In this document: positions 10,709-21,761 of the stretch, in pieces | Layout: each line of letters starts with the position of its first letter | Position numbering within the stretch: the stretch's first letter is position 1 | Assembly: GCA_030374805.1 (NCBI GenBank) | Contig: JARGSG010000011.1 | Coordinates: forward strand, 1 to 64,000 | Length of the DNA: 64,000 bases | Source of the DNA: Gracilaria gracilis | Taxonomy: Eukaryota; Rhodophyta; Florideophyceae; Gracilariales; Gracilariaceae | Direction of reading: 5' to 3' | Made by a program: the position numbers and the translations under genes | Notes under the pieces: generated by a model | Database searches by the model: none | What the model was told of the DNA's origin: nothing | The model's input: only the letters and a program-made list of their open reading frames with translations

Positions 10709-12426
10709 TTGCGCACAAGAAAGAACAGTAAAGAACTGCTTAAGCACGGCGAACGAACAAAACCGCTTAGAATGGAAGAGCTGCTTGCGTATCTGGTCCT
10801 TGAGCTCGTGGCATCCGTTCACCGTCTAAATCGACTACGTGATTATTGGTGCGCTTCTGACGTGCTTGGCATTCCCTTCTGCAAGAAGGTCATGGGACAT
10901 GACGTGTTTATGAAACTTCGTTCTTCTCTTCGCATATATGCCAAATATGATGCGGACGTGGTACTTGTGGATCCTCTCTGGCATAGTAGGCCCGTTTTGG
11001 ACCACTTTGCCAGGAATGCGGCTGCTCTGGCCGTGCAGGTTGGCGTCAGCTCGTTAGACGAGAATACCGTGTGATGAAAGGGACGCACTTCAGCCCGCTC
11101 TTACATGAAGTGAAAGCCGGTGAAGTTCGGCATCAGATTCTACGCTGTGGTTGGGTGGACGAATGCCTATCTACATAGTTTTCAGAATAACGGATCTGGG
11201 ATTAAGACTTGTCAGAGTCCTGTGCGAAGGTATACTACGCTGTTTCGTAACCTCAGGGGTGCTGTCGAACGCAAAGTCGACGGAACTCTGGTTCAAAAGA
11301 AATCGCCGTCGGCATTGTGGTATGCACAAATTGCACATCAGACAAAACAATAACCTGTACCTGGTCAGGGACGTTTGATTGTGATCGACAAATTATACAC
11401 GAGACAAGTCTTGGCGAGCCAGCTGTTCCGTCTTAGTGAAGTGAGTGTAGAATTCTTGGAACAGTTCGTTTCACAAATTTGGATGGTATCCACCGTCTAG
11501 CACTGCGAGAAGCTATTGAAGACCTCAAACATGCAGCAAGGGGGGCATGGCGCCTTGTTCAAGTGTTTGAGAGGGGAATTGGATCCAGTGAGTAGAATAA
11601 CATAGCGAAGAATGCCGGGTTTGCTGTATTCAAAGATAGGTCTGTGGTTTCTTTTCATTCGAACGACCTAGCAGATACACCGACATCCCGTTATCACGGA
11701 CCAGACTATCATGCCGTTCATTGTGTTCACGGGTTAGCTCCACTGCAGAGATAGACTGAGAAAGAATCTTTGCAGCGCACAACACTCCAGGTACCATCTA
11801 TTATCATTGCATAAACTTGTTCATGGACGGCGTCGATAGATTCGACCAATTCCGTTCTACAACGGCTGCTTTTCGAAAGGAGCGCACGGTCACAATGAGT
11901 ATTCTGACATTCATCTTAGACGCAGCCATCATCAACGCCCATGCTTTGCTTGATGGGATCTCCAAACCCGGCGAGGTCATCATTGACGCCTGGCGCATGA
12001 CGCGAAATCTCGCCCAGCAGCTCGTGCACGAGCACGTTGAATACAAGCAGGCAAGGGCTGCGCTTACTTCGATCACATGTGCTACTCAGAGCATCGATGG
12101 TAGCATCATTTTGAACTCCGCCTACTTCGCGTCATTTTCTGCTCGAAACACAGGGACAAAGGAGCGTGCACTACCTTCTATGCAGTCTCCTTTCGGTGCG
12201 AGATCGAATAAATTACACAATGTATTCATGCACAGCATGTGGTCACGGGTTCCACGTCAATTGTTTCCATTTCTTCCATGACCCAGAATCCATTCGAGAT
12301 ACCCATCGAGCAATTTACACTGCAATTCTGGGCGCAAGAGCGAAACAATGTTTTAAAGCACATCGCAACAGACGAAACAAAGTGAAAGCTAGTATATCTA
12401 CCGCCAAAGCGCTCTTCAAAACGTAA
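10709..12426 (+). pseudogene. PiggyBac-type transposase (DDE_Tnp_1_7), decayed
   Basis: The first block (10709-11074) matches the PiggyBac core: LLAYLVLELVASVHRL, DYWCASDVLGIPF, then SLDENTV with the first catalytic Asp. The frame continues past two adjacent TGA codons into KGRTSARSYMK, another TGA, and KPVKFGIRFYAVVGW. The family has conserved aromatic or basic residues around KGR, so these stops look like mutated Arg/Trp codons. The C-terminal catalytic block reads FMDGVDRFDQFRS and INAHALLDG (11820-11950), with the third acidic residue. A Cys/His tail, CTACGHGFHVNCFHFFH, lies at about 12232-12280 in another frame. Frame changes and many stops show a dead copy. An intact enzyme would cut at TTAA sites in the nucleus. 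TTAA-flanked ends were not found. Confidence 0.7.
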
Positions 12427-12721
12427 ACGAATGCTGTTTGAATCCCATGTATGCTCCGGTCTTGTCTGTCCATATCTTTCTGATACCTTCCAGCACACAG
12501 TGAGGTATCTGAACGTGCTTCCCATTGCCCAGTATGCCGTACCCTTCATAGATAAAGCATTTGTAAGCCTGTTTGTGGGCTTCATTATTGTTCGCCGCAT
12601 ACGCTGCAACAGCCGGGTAAACGGTTGCGGTCTTGCTTACTACCGAGGGACCCAACTGCATCCGGTAGCAGGGAGTTCTTCCACAGATTTGGCATGCAAC
12701 GTCTTCGTTGTCGGCGGTCAC
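12416..12721 (-). CDS. small protein resembling the P2X7-receptor intracellular (ballast) domain
   Basis: 101-residue frame, convergent with and barely overlapping the PiggyBac relic. Near the N-terminus is a Cys cluster, VACQICGRTPC. The second half reads YKCFIYEGYGILGNGKHVQI, then PHCVLEGIRKIW and YMGFK. This order (Tyr-rich strand, iP-x-CV-x3-IR, then Y-x-GF) is the pattern I know from the zinc-binding C-terminal domain of P2X7 receptors and from many transposon-associated proteins of corals, algae and protists. No membrane segment is present, so it is not a channel. It is either a companion gene of the PiggyBac element or part of another mobile gene. Recognition is from memory of the motif. 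Confidence 0.45.
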   Translation of the reverse strand: MTADNEDVACQICGRTPCYRMQLGPSVVSKTATVYPAVAAYAANNNEAHKQAYKCFIYEGYGILGNGKHVQIPHCVLEGIRKIWTDKTGAYMGFKQHSFTF

Positions 12722-13686
12722 CTCAGAATGTCTAGATGTGCGACATGAACTTCACTCTTCCATGTCTCGTCTTTTAACTTTAATTTATTTGTGCTTCCAG
12801 CTCCATGCGCTGTATTTCCTTTCGTTGAAGAGCAATTCATGCTTTGTGGTGTATCTTCTTCCATATTCATGATGCTGTAGACCAAATGTGCCTAGTCACA
12901 GAGCGAATGCACAAAACGGTGAGGTGCAAAACAGAAACAGGAGACGTACTACGTTTTCAGGGTACACAGTCGTTTGTGTCGATCTGTAGAATGCACTTGA
13001 AAAGTGCATGGAACCGTTTCAACGTGTGCAAAAGGCACACGTATAATTGTGCTTTTCAATCAACTGCATGGTCCCCATAGCCACACGCTACACTCCCTAC
13101 ACGCGAATCTCATTGGTCTTCGCTAATGTCTATCCTTGTAGAGGTAAGAATTTTTAGTGCCCAAAGGGATAGCATTTGGTCTCTAAACCAAATAGACACT
13201 AAATTGTCGAAGAATCAGTAGTTGTGCAGTGTATCACCGATTCCGAAGAAAAACTTGCGTCTCACAAAGCGTTCTAGTCTAATCCATTTCATTTAGTTAT
13301 ATCCGAAAAAGATCAAATGTTAAAGAAAACACATTCAATGTGTACAACCTTTCTTCCTCCAATCAACAACTACCATGCTGTTAAACTATACAACAAATTT
13401 TGAAATAATGGTAACGTCGGTGTTCTCGGAATGCTAGTTTAGTATGCTAGATGCCTAATTATGAAAATAAAAGTCCGAAAAAACTAGCAATTTCGCAGAT
13501 TGCGCTAGTTGGCAAGGCAAAAAACAAATAAAATTTTGGAAATCGCATTTTCACGTGCCGCAGTTGAACTCCATTTGTTGAAGTTGTATGCTAGTTTGCA
13601 GTTCATGCGCCACTGCCCGTTACCTTAAATTCGTCGCAGTCGTCAAAATCACTCAAAAAATTTACATTCTGGTCACCAGCGCTGGT
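12722..13686. other. no gene recognised; short inverted TGCTAGTTT-type motifs
   Basis: AT-rich spacer. Around 13430-13520 are facing copies of a motif of the type TGCTAGTTT / AACTAGCA, the same motif seen at the ends or inside repeats near 38296-38411 and in the foldback at 50051-50416. This suggests a short MITE relic. No credible protein was found on either strand. Confidence 0.4.
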
Positions 13687-14597
13687 TTATTCCAAGTCGG
13701 CATTCGGATCCTGAGTCTCAGTTTCCCTAAACGTGAAGTTAAAGAAGTCCAACGGACAACTCTCTCCATTCTGGTACACTCTCCTAGCCCCAAAGCGGCT
13801 TCCAACCCCTCCCAGCCTCTTCTCCTCCTGCTCCTCCAATATACGCTCCGCCGTCCTCGCAGCCGCCGCCGCACTCCCCAAACCCACCAACGGCGCCCCA
13901 CCCGGCAGCTGCGGCGGCACAAACACCTTCCCATCCTCGTCCACCATCACCCGACCCTTCCTTCATTCGACTCCCCACACCTTCTCCTCCCTCCTCTTCT
14001 CCCCCCCTCTCCCTCACACTCCCCCGCCCACCCGAGAGCCAGGCGTCACAGCCGACCCTTTACCTGCTCCCTCTCCCACCTCTATTCCCCCTCCCCTCAC
14101 CAATTCCTTCAAATCTATCAGCAATTTGCACGCCTTCTCCACCTGTACCACTTGCTCCCCCAACACTTCAACCCTACCCTTCAGCCCCATGTTCTCCTTT
14201 CGCAGCCTCCCCATCTCCCTCCCCACGCACTCCAACATCCCATTTACATGTCCCACAGCCCCCACCCCAGTCAACTACATCCTCTCCCGAATCGTCGAAA
14301 TCAATTCCATCGGCACCCCAACCTCCGACACACCCAGCACCACCCCTCCCATGTCTGCCACCATCTCCTACAGCATGTCGTCAAAGTGCTCCTTCAAACT
14401 CCCCCAAGCTTCCTCACCCGTTCCTCCATCTCTCCTATAAACCTTCTCTCCGGTCCTCCTCCTCCATCCCCATCCCCATCACCTCCACCGCCTCCTCTAT
14501 CCCCATTACAAACCCTCTGACTCACACAAACCCCCTCAGTACCCCCTCCCTCCTGCGGCGGCGTCTCTGGCACTTTCGTTCTATGAAGCAGAGCCAT
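13687..14597 (-). pseudogene. coiled-coil protein of unknown function
   Basis: Starts MALLHRTKVPETPP at 14597, passes a Gly/Asp-rich stretch, changes frame near 14400-14440, then runs in one frame to TAA at 13687. That frame contains a clear coiled coil (MGRLRKENMGLKGRVEVLGE, onward to VEKACKLLIDLKEL), a Gly-rich linker, and a conserved-looking end (GKVFVPPQLPGGAPLVGLG, then AERILEEQEEKRLGG). In-frame stops: TAG 14368-14370, TAG 14275-14277, TGA 14014-14016 and TGA near 13975. The flanking residues read smoothly across each, so they are probably point mutations. The long Pro/His-rich plus-strand frame here is its antisense. I do not recognise the family. Left-most gene of the candidate composite element. 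Confidence 0.5.
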
Positions 14598-15146
14598 TAG
14601 CTCCTCGCCACCAACTTATCCATTCGACATCCCGAGAAAAGACGGCGTTCGGCGATAAACGACTTGAACAGGCCTGAGCGACTTACCCCAACCCTAGTCC
14701 TTGCCACCCCTGATCACAGCCGTTACACTCGTGGCCACACACCCCTCTACCTCGCAGGCCTATTTGTATCACAATTTCCTATACCTCAATTTCCCGCCAT
14801 TCTCCAAAAACTCCATTTCTTTCAGATATTTCGATATTTTCGTTTTTTCCTTTCAGTACCATCCCACAAAACCAACCCACAGCGCCCGTTCCTTAACTCC
14901 TTACCATTACATCTTCCCCTTCATACTTCATCTCGACACATCTCTTTTCATAAACACATTCATCAGTCCTAATCCCTTCATACGCACCTACCTCATTCTT
15001 TGAACTACTTAGTCATAAAAACTATCTTTTCCTCTGAAACCACTTTATCGATGTATAAATCGGCAACGCCGTTCTCTACTTAAACATCTCTCCCTTCCTC
15101 TTCTGTAGCACAATATATCCTCACAGCATCCAACAAATTCGACATA
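14598..15146. other. divergent intergenic region
   Basis: About 550 bp between the coiled-coil gene (-) and the reductase-like gene (+), C/T-rich on the plus strand with scattered AT-rich patches. It should contain both promoters, but no element stands out. Short frames here lack protein-like character. Confidence 0.4.
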
Positions 15147-15980
15147 ATGACCTCGCTTTCCTCTTTTCTCCGCTCTTCCCACACCCCAGCTGTTGCTGTA
15201 TGCAGAGGCCGCATTGGCTCCATGCTTTACGACCACGGTACCCCTCAAGATACCATTCTTTCACTCCAAGATTTCATAGCCGCACACAGCATTCCACAAG
15301 GTCCCATTTTCTTCTGCGGCAGGAGCAACTTGTTGGAAACAGTAATTCGCTCCTGCCCTCTATCTCGCAGACAAGACTTGGTCTTCATTCAGAATGGCCA
15401 CATTCTTCCCATTCTTTCAAAACATGGTCTTCATCAAACCAGACGAGCAGTTCTTTACATCGCCGTACCCACTCTCGCTGCACCTCCACAGGATGGCGTC
15501 ACCTCTCTTACTCCCAACGGCCTCACAACTGTCACCGGTAAATGGGCTTTCGCAGCAGCACAACGCTTCTTTAACGCAGGTCTCACTCGCAATATCGTTG
15601 ACGAATACGCCTTCTCTAAATCCTACTACGAAAAGCTCGTCTGGATCTCTTCATTCAACCTAGTTGGTTCCTCCCACCGCTTCATTACCATGCATGGCGT
15701 GGCCACCCGCTACAATACCATAGTCTCAACGATAATGAAGGAACTACTCGGCATAGTCTCCTCCAACTCAGCTATCTCCTACAATATCCCATCCACAGTA
15801 CAATCTCTCCTCGCCTACGGCAGCACTCTTACCTCCTTCCACGCCTCATTCTCTGAGTACGAATTCAGAAATGCTTACTTCTACCTTTCTTCCGAGGACA
15901 CTAAGAGAGTGGGCTTGGCTGACCCTGCCCCTTTTCACACCAACTATGTCAATGTCCTTAGAAAAGACATACTCTTTTAG
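15147..15980 (+). CDS. ketopantoate-reductase-like / NAD(P)-binding Rossmann protein
   Basis: Intact 277-residue frame without stops, unlike its neighbours. The N-terminus has a strand and glycine turn, AVCRGRIGSMLYDHG (residues about 16-30), like the GxGxxG dinucleotide-binding turn of 6-phosphogluconate-dehydrogenase/ketopantoate-reductase folds, though the first Gly is Cys. DLVFIQNGHILPIL (about 77-90) corresponds to the region where ketopantoate reductases have the conserved NG pair, and NGLTTVTGKWAFAAA with EKLVWISSFNLVGSS (about 164-178) to the helical C-terminal domain with its catalytic Lys. The closest pattern I recall is a conserved uncharacterised algal/cyanobacterial protein. Convergent with the dioxygenase end (200 bp). 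Substrate unknown; either cargo of the composite element or a host gene. Confidence 0.5.
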   Translation: MTSLSSFLRSSHTPAVAVCRGRIGSMLYDHGTPQDTILSLQDFIAAHSIPQGPIFFCGRSNLLETVIRSCPLSRRQDLVFIQNGHILPILSKHGLHQTRRAVLYIAVPTLAAPPQDGVTSLTPNGLTTVTGKWAFAAAQRFFNAGLTRNIVDEYAFSKSYYEKLVWISSFNLVGSSHRFITMHGVATRYNTIVSTIMKELLGIVSSNSAISYNIPSTVQSLLAYGSTLTSFHASFSEYEFRNAYFYLSSEDTKRVGLADPAPFHTNYVNVLRKDILF

Positions 15981-16183
15981 TACCGGTACTACTTTGGTCT
16001 CATTTTGTAAAAAAGATATCTTCGCACAATACTCTCTTATCTTACCCCACGCTTTGTAACTCATTTCCTTTCTTCAACAATCCTTCTACGCTCACATTAT
16101 ATCAAAACATTCGTTCATTTCTCAGTACTAGTCAAGTCACCTCACTCTCACACACATAACACTACACGCCCTACATGTTTTAT

Positions 16184-17973
16184 CTAGTCCTCCTCATAAT
16201 CCATTACCATCGGTCCTTCCTCGTAGTCCCCATCCGTGTTATCAGCCTTGTGGCCTTGTACCTCTTCATCTTCCTCTTCGTAATCCTCCTCTCCAACTTC
16301 CTCTTCCTCCATTTCAAAATTGCTCACAGAACTTTCCTCCTCGTCCAGCTGGTCGTTCGGGTCTTCCCCTAGTCCAAATTCCTCATCTAAGAATTTGGGC
16401 CGAAAAGCACGCTGCCTGTGCACCGCATCAGGGAGCTTGTATCACTCGGGCACAAAGTACATATGATACCGTAGACAATTCTCTTTCACCAGCGCATCTA
16501 TGTACCCAGCCCCAGCATGAAGCACATCTCCCCTTCCAATCAACATGGAGTACGGTGGAACCCTGAACTTCTTCACAACCATCGTACGAGACAGCCTCTT
16601 CAAACTCTTGTCATCCGTCACATACATATTATGTGACCTCTCACATACCCATATCATAAAAGAGCTCCCCCCGGAGGCCATCATGAAGAATCCTGGAATC
16701 TCTCCATTGTTCTTCTCCACATTCGTCAACCCTCGGAAATCTGTGTGCAACACCTGCCTCGGGCATCCCTCCTCCGTACACAACACACGTCCTCCTGTTT
16801 CCGGCGCATACATCCTCTTCTTCGCCCTACTGTTGTTACACAGACGAAGATCGGCTTCTATCTGCCCAAACCTAGCATCCAACAACGCTCTCTTTCTCAC
16901 CATCATCACATTCTTCTCATCCGATTCCATGTAATCCACAATCCCCTTCTTCGTGGTAATGTATCACCCAATGCCCTGCATCCTATCCCCCGCGTCCTTC
17001 CCATCTCCCGCACTGATGATAGGGTTCCATCTCTTGTGGTTCTCCTCGAACTTGAGGTTCGGCTGTTCCAAGAAATCCTTGTGAAAGAACTCCAACATAC
17101 TCTATTTCACATCTTCATCCACCACCCCCCTCTTTCTCGCCTCATCTGACATGCATTCGTCACTTCCACATTCCTACAACACACAGAATCCTCTCTCCAT
17201 CAACTCCATTCTCTTCGCGGCAAAATACTCTCGCGCGAGGTCATCCCTCTCCATCGCTGCCATCCAAAGAGCCTCTTCCTTCCCTTCCGGCTTTCCCTTC
17301 AACGGGAGCCTCACCCCAAGAACTGGTTTCTTCGTAGTCCCCAGTTTCTTGTGCATATTCCGGGCTGCATGCCAGTACACCGCGTTATGCACCGCCCTCA
17401 AATCCTCCACCGTTAAACACCCCGCCCTATGCTGCTTTTGTAGGTGAAGCATATCCATCCACGGGTGCTGATGTTTCACAGCATTCTTCCCTTTCGGCCA
17501 CTCACTCGGCAGTGCACTCACCATACTCTTCCACGACATATCTGATCCCCCGGTGTACTCCCCAGCTGTCCTCATTCCCTTCGTGAGAACATCCGGGTTG
17601 TTATCCTCAAAGCTATGCATTCCTCCTTCACCTTCCCCCCACGGTTCATCCCCAACAAATCCACTATCCTTCTCACGACTTTCACTCTCCTTCGAGCACT
17701 CACTGGGCGACATCACATTGATTTTCTGCTTCTTAAAGAACTTTTTCAATGCAGTCCTCGTCATTTTCCTGAACAGGTTAACAACCTCCAAAGGTATGTC
17801 CACAGAAGATGTGTTCACCGTACCCTTCTTTCTTTGCTTCGGGGCAGGTTGCACATCATCTTCATCCTCGTCGTCAGTAAGCACCACAGAAGTTCTCTTC
17901 CTCTTTTTACTCTTTTTCCTCTTCTTCCCTACGACCCGTCCAACCTCCTCTTTTCTCAAGTGGCCCGGAAGCA
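16184..17973 (-). pseudogene. 2-oxoglutarate/Fe(II) dioxygenase-like domain (C-terminal half of the ParB-dioxygenase gene)
   Basis: One frame runs from the chromovirus insertion site at 17973 to TAG at 16184. It holds a Lys/Arg-rich, nuclear-signal-like stretch (KKRKKSKKRKR), an acidic linker, a region around DMLHLQKQHRAGCL, and a double-stranded beta-helix domain. The iron ligands appear as H-x-D in QVLHTDF (about 16741-16747) and a distal His in GRGDVLHAGAGY (about 16517-16519). An Arg in CLRYHMYFVP (about 16471) sits where 2OG enzymes bind the co-substrate. A long acidic tail follows. In-frame stops: TAG 17174-17176, TAG 17102-17104, TGA 16964-16966, TGA 16442-16444, with no frameshift. 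It could oxidise bases, proteins or small molecules; the nuclear features favour DNA or chromatin. The ParB-like half lies at 23320-25411. Confidence 0.6.
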
Positions 17974-17978
17974 TCTTA

Positions 17979-18222
17979 TGTAATACAGAGGCGAGTGCAC
18001 TGTATGATACGGGAAGATGATGAGATGTTGGGTCGTGGCTGGCTGCTCTCCACGCAAGAGGAGCAGTCCAGGTCGTACCTCTTTATTTATACTGCGCCTC
18101 AAAGCAGGCTTGCACTTGAAACAGAGAGCAACTGTGACCGAACCTAGCTTGAAGGTCACGCGCCGCTACAGAGGTCATGACTAAAGAAGACAGCAGCTTG
18201 TAGTACATACTACTTTGTCACA
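17979..18222 (-). repeat. 3' LTR of the chromovirus
   Basis: 244 bp; on the minus strand starts TGTGACAAAGTAG and ends GTATTACA. Identical to 23071-23314. Next to target duplication TCTTA at 17974-17978. The integrase frame ends inside it at 18210. Confidence 0.93.
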
Positions 18223-21200
18223 TTCGCCCGGTCTTTGGCTAAAGACGTCCTCGTCGAAGTCTGAGTAGCCAAAAAGTTCTTGAGAGATTCGGCACAATTG
18301 CGGAGAGCTGTACGCGGTAGCCAGGCTGCGTCCTCGGACGATTCGCCAACGAAGCGAACTAAGTAAAAGACACGTCGATTAAAGCGTTTGCGCGCAATAA
18401 TCTCTTCGACTTCCTGTTCGATTGCACCGTCGTTGTCGATCACGATATCTAACGGGCCCTTGTTATCATCTTGAAACAAGCGGAGCTTCGCGACATGGAA
18501 GACGTTATGCGCGCGTCGCATGGTACATGGTAACTCGATACGATAGGTTACTGGCCCAAGACGTTCTTGTATACGAAAGGGGCCGATAAAACGAGGTTGC
18601 CACTTCTTCGGAAGCGACGAGCGGCGTGTAAGTGAGAGATTATCAGCGCGGAGAAGGACAAGCATTCCTGGTTCAAAGGATACATCGCGGCGACTGCGGT
18701 CAGCATAAAACTTCTGATTGCAGCTGGCCTTCGCCAGGTGTTCGCGCGCCAGAGTGACCATCGCCTGTCGTCTGCTAACGTAGTCGTGAGCTGACTGAGA
18801 ACGATCGGAACATTGTCCAAGGGTACGAGTAACTGGTGTGTGTGGATTGTAGCCAAGAGCGACTTCAAAGGGGGAAAGCCGAGTGCTGCTGTGACGCGAG
18901 GTGTTATATTCAAACTCGAGAGTAGGGAGCATGGTGTCCCAATCCGAAGGTGCGGCCTGTATTAACGAGCGAAGCATAGCCGACAGAGTGCGGATTAGGT
19001 TCTCGGATTGGCCGTCCGTTTGGGGATGGTCGGCCGTCGATGTATTGCTTCGTACATTCAGAAGTTGAGTGAGAGTTTTCCAAAACCTTGATGCTACCTT
19101 GGGGTCTCTGTCCGATACCAAGGTGTGGGGAACTCCGTGTTTGGCGAAGAGGTGATATTCGAAGAGAAATGCGGTGTCCTGAGCGCTGGCAGTCTTCTTC
19201 GTCGGGACAAATATGGACTGTTTGGAGAGTTTGTCCACAATTACTAGGATGGCATCGTACCCATTGCAAGTGGTGGGAAGTTCGGTGAGAACATCGAAGG
19301 TGACGATCTCCCAGCAGCGATTGGGGATTGGTAACGGTTGCAGAAGTCCTTGCGGTGGTTTGCAGACTGGCTTGTTCGACTGGCAACTGCGGCACTGACG
19401 TACAAAGCGCAAAATGTAGCGGTACATTTGTGGCCAATAAACACTTCGAGCTGCGTTGAAGTATGTCTTGTCTGCGCCGACATGACCGATACCGTGGAAA
19501 TAGCCTGTGAGCTCGTCACGGAGGATGCCTTCAGGGATTTACAGGCGAAGAGAACCAGTGCCTGCCCAGTATATTATTCCGTCGCAGACAGAGAAGTTTG
19601 TGGATATACGGCGTGACCTAGGAGAACTGTTGTTTTGCGTTGAAGGTCCGGACAAGATGTCGCGAGCCAAGGGGTCGGATGTGTAGAGTGCTCGAACGCG
19701 GGCATGCAGATCCGGAATACAGATGGTAAGCGAGCGGAGAATGGGAAGGTGGTCAGGGCGGCGGCTAAGCGCGTCGGGTACCACATTGCGCTTTCCAGGG
19801 AGGTGTTCAACCTCGAATGAATGTTCCTGGATCTCATCAAGCCAACGACATTGTCGGCCGGTGAGCTTTGACTTTGATTGAAGATAGCGGATAGGGTCGT
19901 GGTCGGTCTGTAGAAGAAAACGACGTCCACGAAGGTACGGACCCCACACGCGGAGCGCGATCATCACGGCCAAGAGCTCTTGGTCCCCGGTGTCCCAATT
20001 GCTCTCTGACGGAGAAAGACGGTGTGAGAGGTAAGCAATAGGGTGTCCGTCCTGTGACAGAGTTGCACCAACTGCATGCTTGGATGCGTCGGTGGCCAGA
20101 ACGAACGGCTTTGTAGGGTCTGGATGCGCAAGAACAGGTGCAGAAGTGAGGGCAGCCTTGATCGAATCAAACGCAGACTGTTGCGAGGGCGTCCACTCAA
20201 ACATATGAGAGCGGAGAAGGTCTGTGAGTGGCTGTAAGATCGCGGCATATCCCTTGACGAAGCGACGGTAGAAGTTGGCGAGGCCCACGAATTGCTGCAC
20301 GTTCTTCAGATTCTTGGGCGTTGGCCAGTCGCGTACTGAAGAAACAAGACGCTCCTGCGTAGAGACTCCTTCGTCTGAGACAGTGAATCCTAGATACTCC
20401 ACTTTGTTCGCTCCGAACGAGCACTTGCTTGGTCTAGCGTACAGCTTGTGCTCTCGCAAAGCGGAGAATAACTGACGGAGATGATCTTTGTGCTCTTCCA
20501 TGGAGCGGCTGTAGACAAGAATGTCGTCGAGGTAAAGCACTAGGCATTGTCCGTTGAGATGGCGTAGAGCGGAAGCGATGAGGCGCGAGAAAGCTGCTGG
20601 TGCGTTGCAGAGACCGAAGCACAGTACCCGCCACTCGAACGAGCCATAGCGAGTCCTGATAGCGGTCTTGTGGCAGTCTTCTTCCTTGATGCGCATCTGG
20701 TGATAGGCCCCTACGAGGTCTATCTGAGAAAAAACGGTAGCTCCTGCAACTTGGTCCAGAGCCTCATCGATGAGGGGAAGAGGCGTGGCGTCTGGAATGG
20801 TGATTCGATTCAGCGCACGGTAGTCACAGACCATACGTAGTTCGCCGGACTTCTTCTTGACGAAGAAAACAGGTGCGCCAAACGGTGAGGAGGAGGGGCG
20901 AATGAGTCCTTTGCGAAGGAGCCCGTCTAGGGTGTTGCGGAGTACGTCTAGCTCTGCGGTAGAGAGCCTGATTACGGGTCGAACAGGAGGGGGTTCACCC
21001 GGACGGAGGTTGATCTCAAAGTCTTGTCCGCGCTGCGGAGGCAGCTCGTATGGTAGCTCTTCCTTGAAGACGTCCTCGAACTCGTCGACGATAGAGGCCA
21101 GCTCGGTGTGGCATTCGACGGACGTGGAAGGGCGCAGACGTAACGCATAAAGTTCACAGCCGCGCTGCTTGACGAGGCGGCGCATGCGCTTGTAAGTGAT

Positions 21201-21761
21201 CGTCGGTACCGTTGGTTTGTCAACTCGCTTCGAAGAGGTAGAGTGGTTTCGTGGCAGCACTTTCATTTGAGAACCATTAGCGCGCTTAATGGTTAGGCTG
21301 TACGATGACCAATCGACGTGAGGTCGTACCTGTTGGAGCCATTGACGCCCGACGGTGATGAGTGGAAGCCCGTTATCCGTGTCTTTCATATCGATGACAT
21401 AGACTTTAACGGGGGCTTCCCCTGCCTGTAGAGCGATCGTAGCTGTCGCCTGGAAATGAATTGGGACAGTTTTTGAGTTGCCAAGTTCGGTGAGGTGGTA
21501 TTCGGAAGGTTCCAGGGAGAGGTTGCACAAGTGTGCAGTGTTCAGCGAGACGAAGGCATGTGAAGCTCCGGGGTCCAGATGAAAGGCAACTGGAGATCCA
21601 TTGAGCGTGCCAGAGTACATCATCTCGCCGACGGGGTTGGCGTCGATAGCAGAAAGCTTTGGGAGCGATCGAGCGCCAAGCGGTGCCGCACCGGCGTGCG
21701 GCTCGACTAGTTTTTCGAGCGATTCTTGTGACCGGAGGCTCCAGCCACGTTGAGTCGACAC
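18210..21761 (-). pseudogene. chromovirus pol: protease, RT, RNase H, integrase, chromodomain
   Basis: One frame from 21761 to 18210 broken only by TAA at 19539-19541, where the text reads GTGSLRL, stop, IPEGILRDEL. Families have a residue there, so one base change disabled or reduced expression of the integrase part. Domains in order: protease-like FHLDPGASHAF (DPG instead of DTG), reverse transcriptase with SQIDLVGAYHQM and the YLDD box (VLYLDDILVYS), RNase H (FVLATDASKHAVGATL, HLPGKRNVVPDALSR), then integrase with zinc motif (CRSCQ), VTFDVLTEL, LVSDRDPKV and GQSENLIRTL. The end (EQEVEEIIARKRFNRRVFYL, VRFVG..DAAW) is a chromodomain, which in chromoviruses directs insertion toward marked chromatin. 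Gag overlaps the start in another frame. Confidence 0.88.

Noticed and set aside
13588-14520. 310-codon plus-strand frame, Pro/His/Arg-rich
   Set aside because: Antisense of the coiled-coil gene; composition is typical of a GC-skewed shadow frame and contains no motif.
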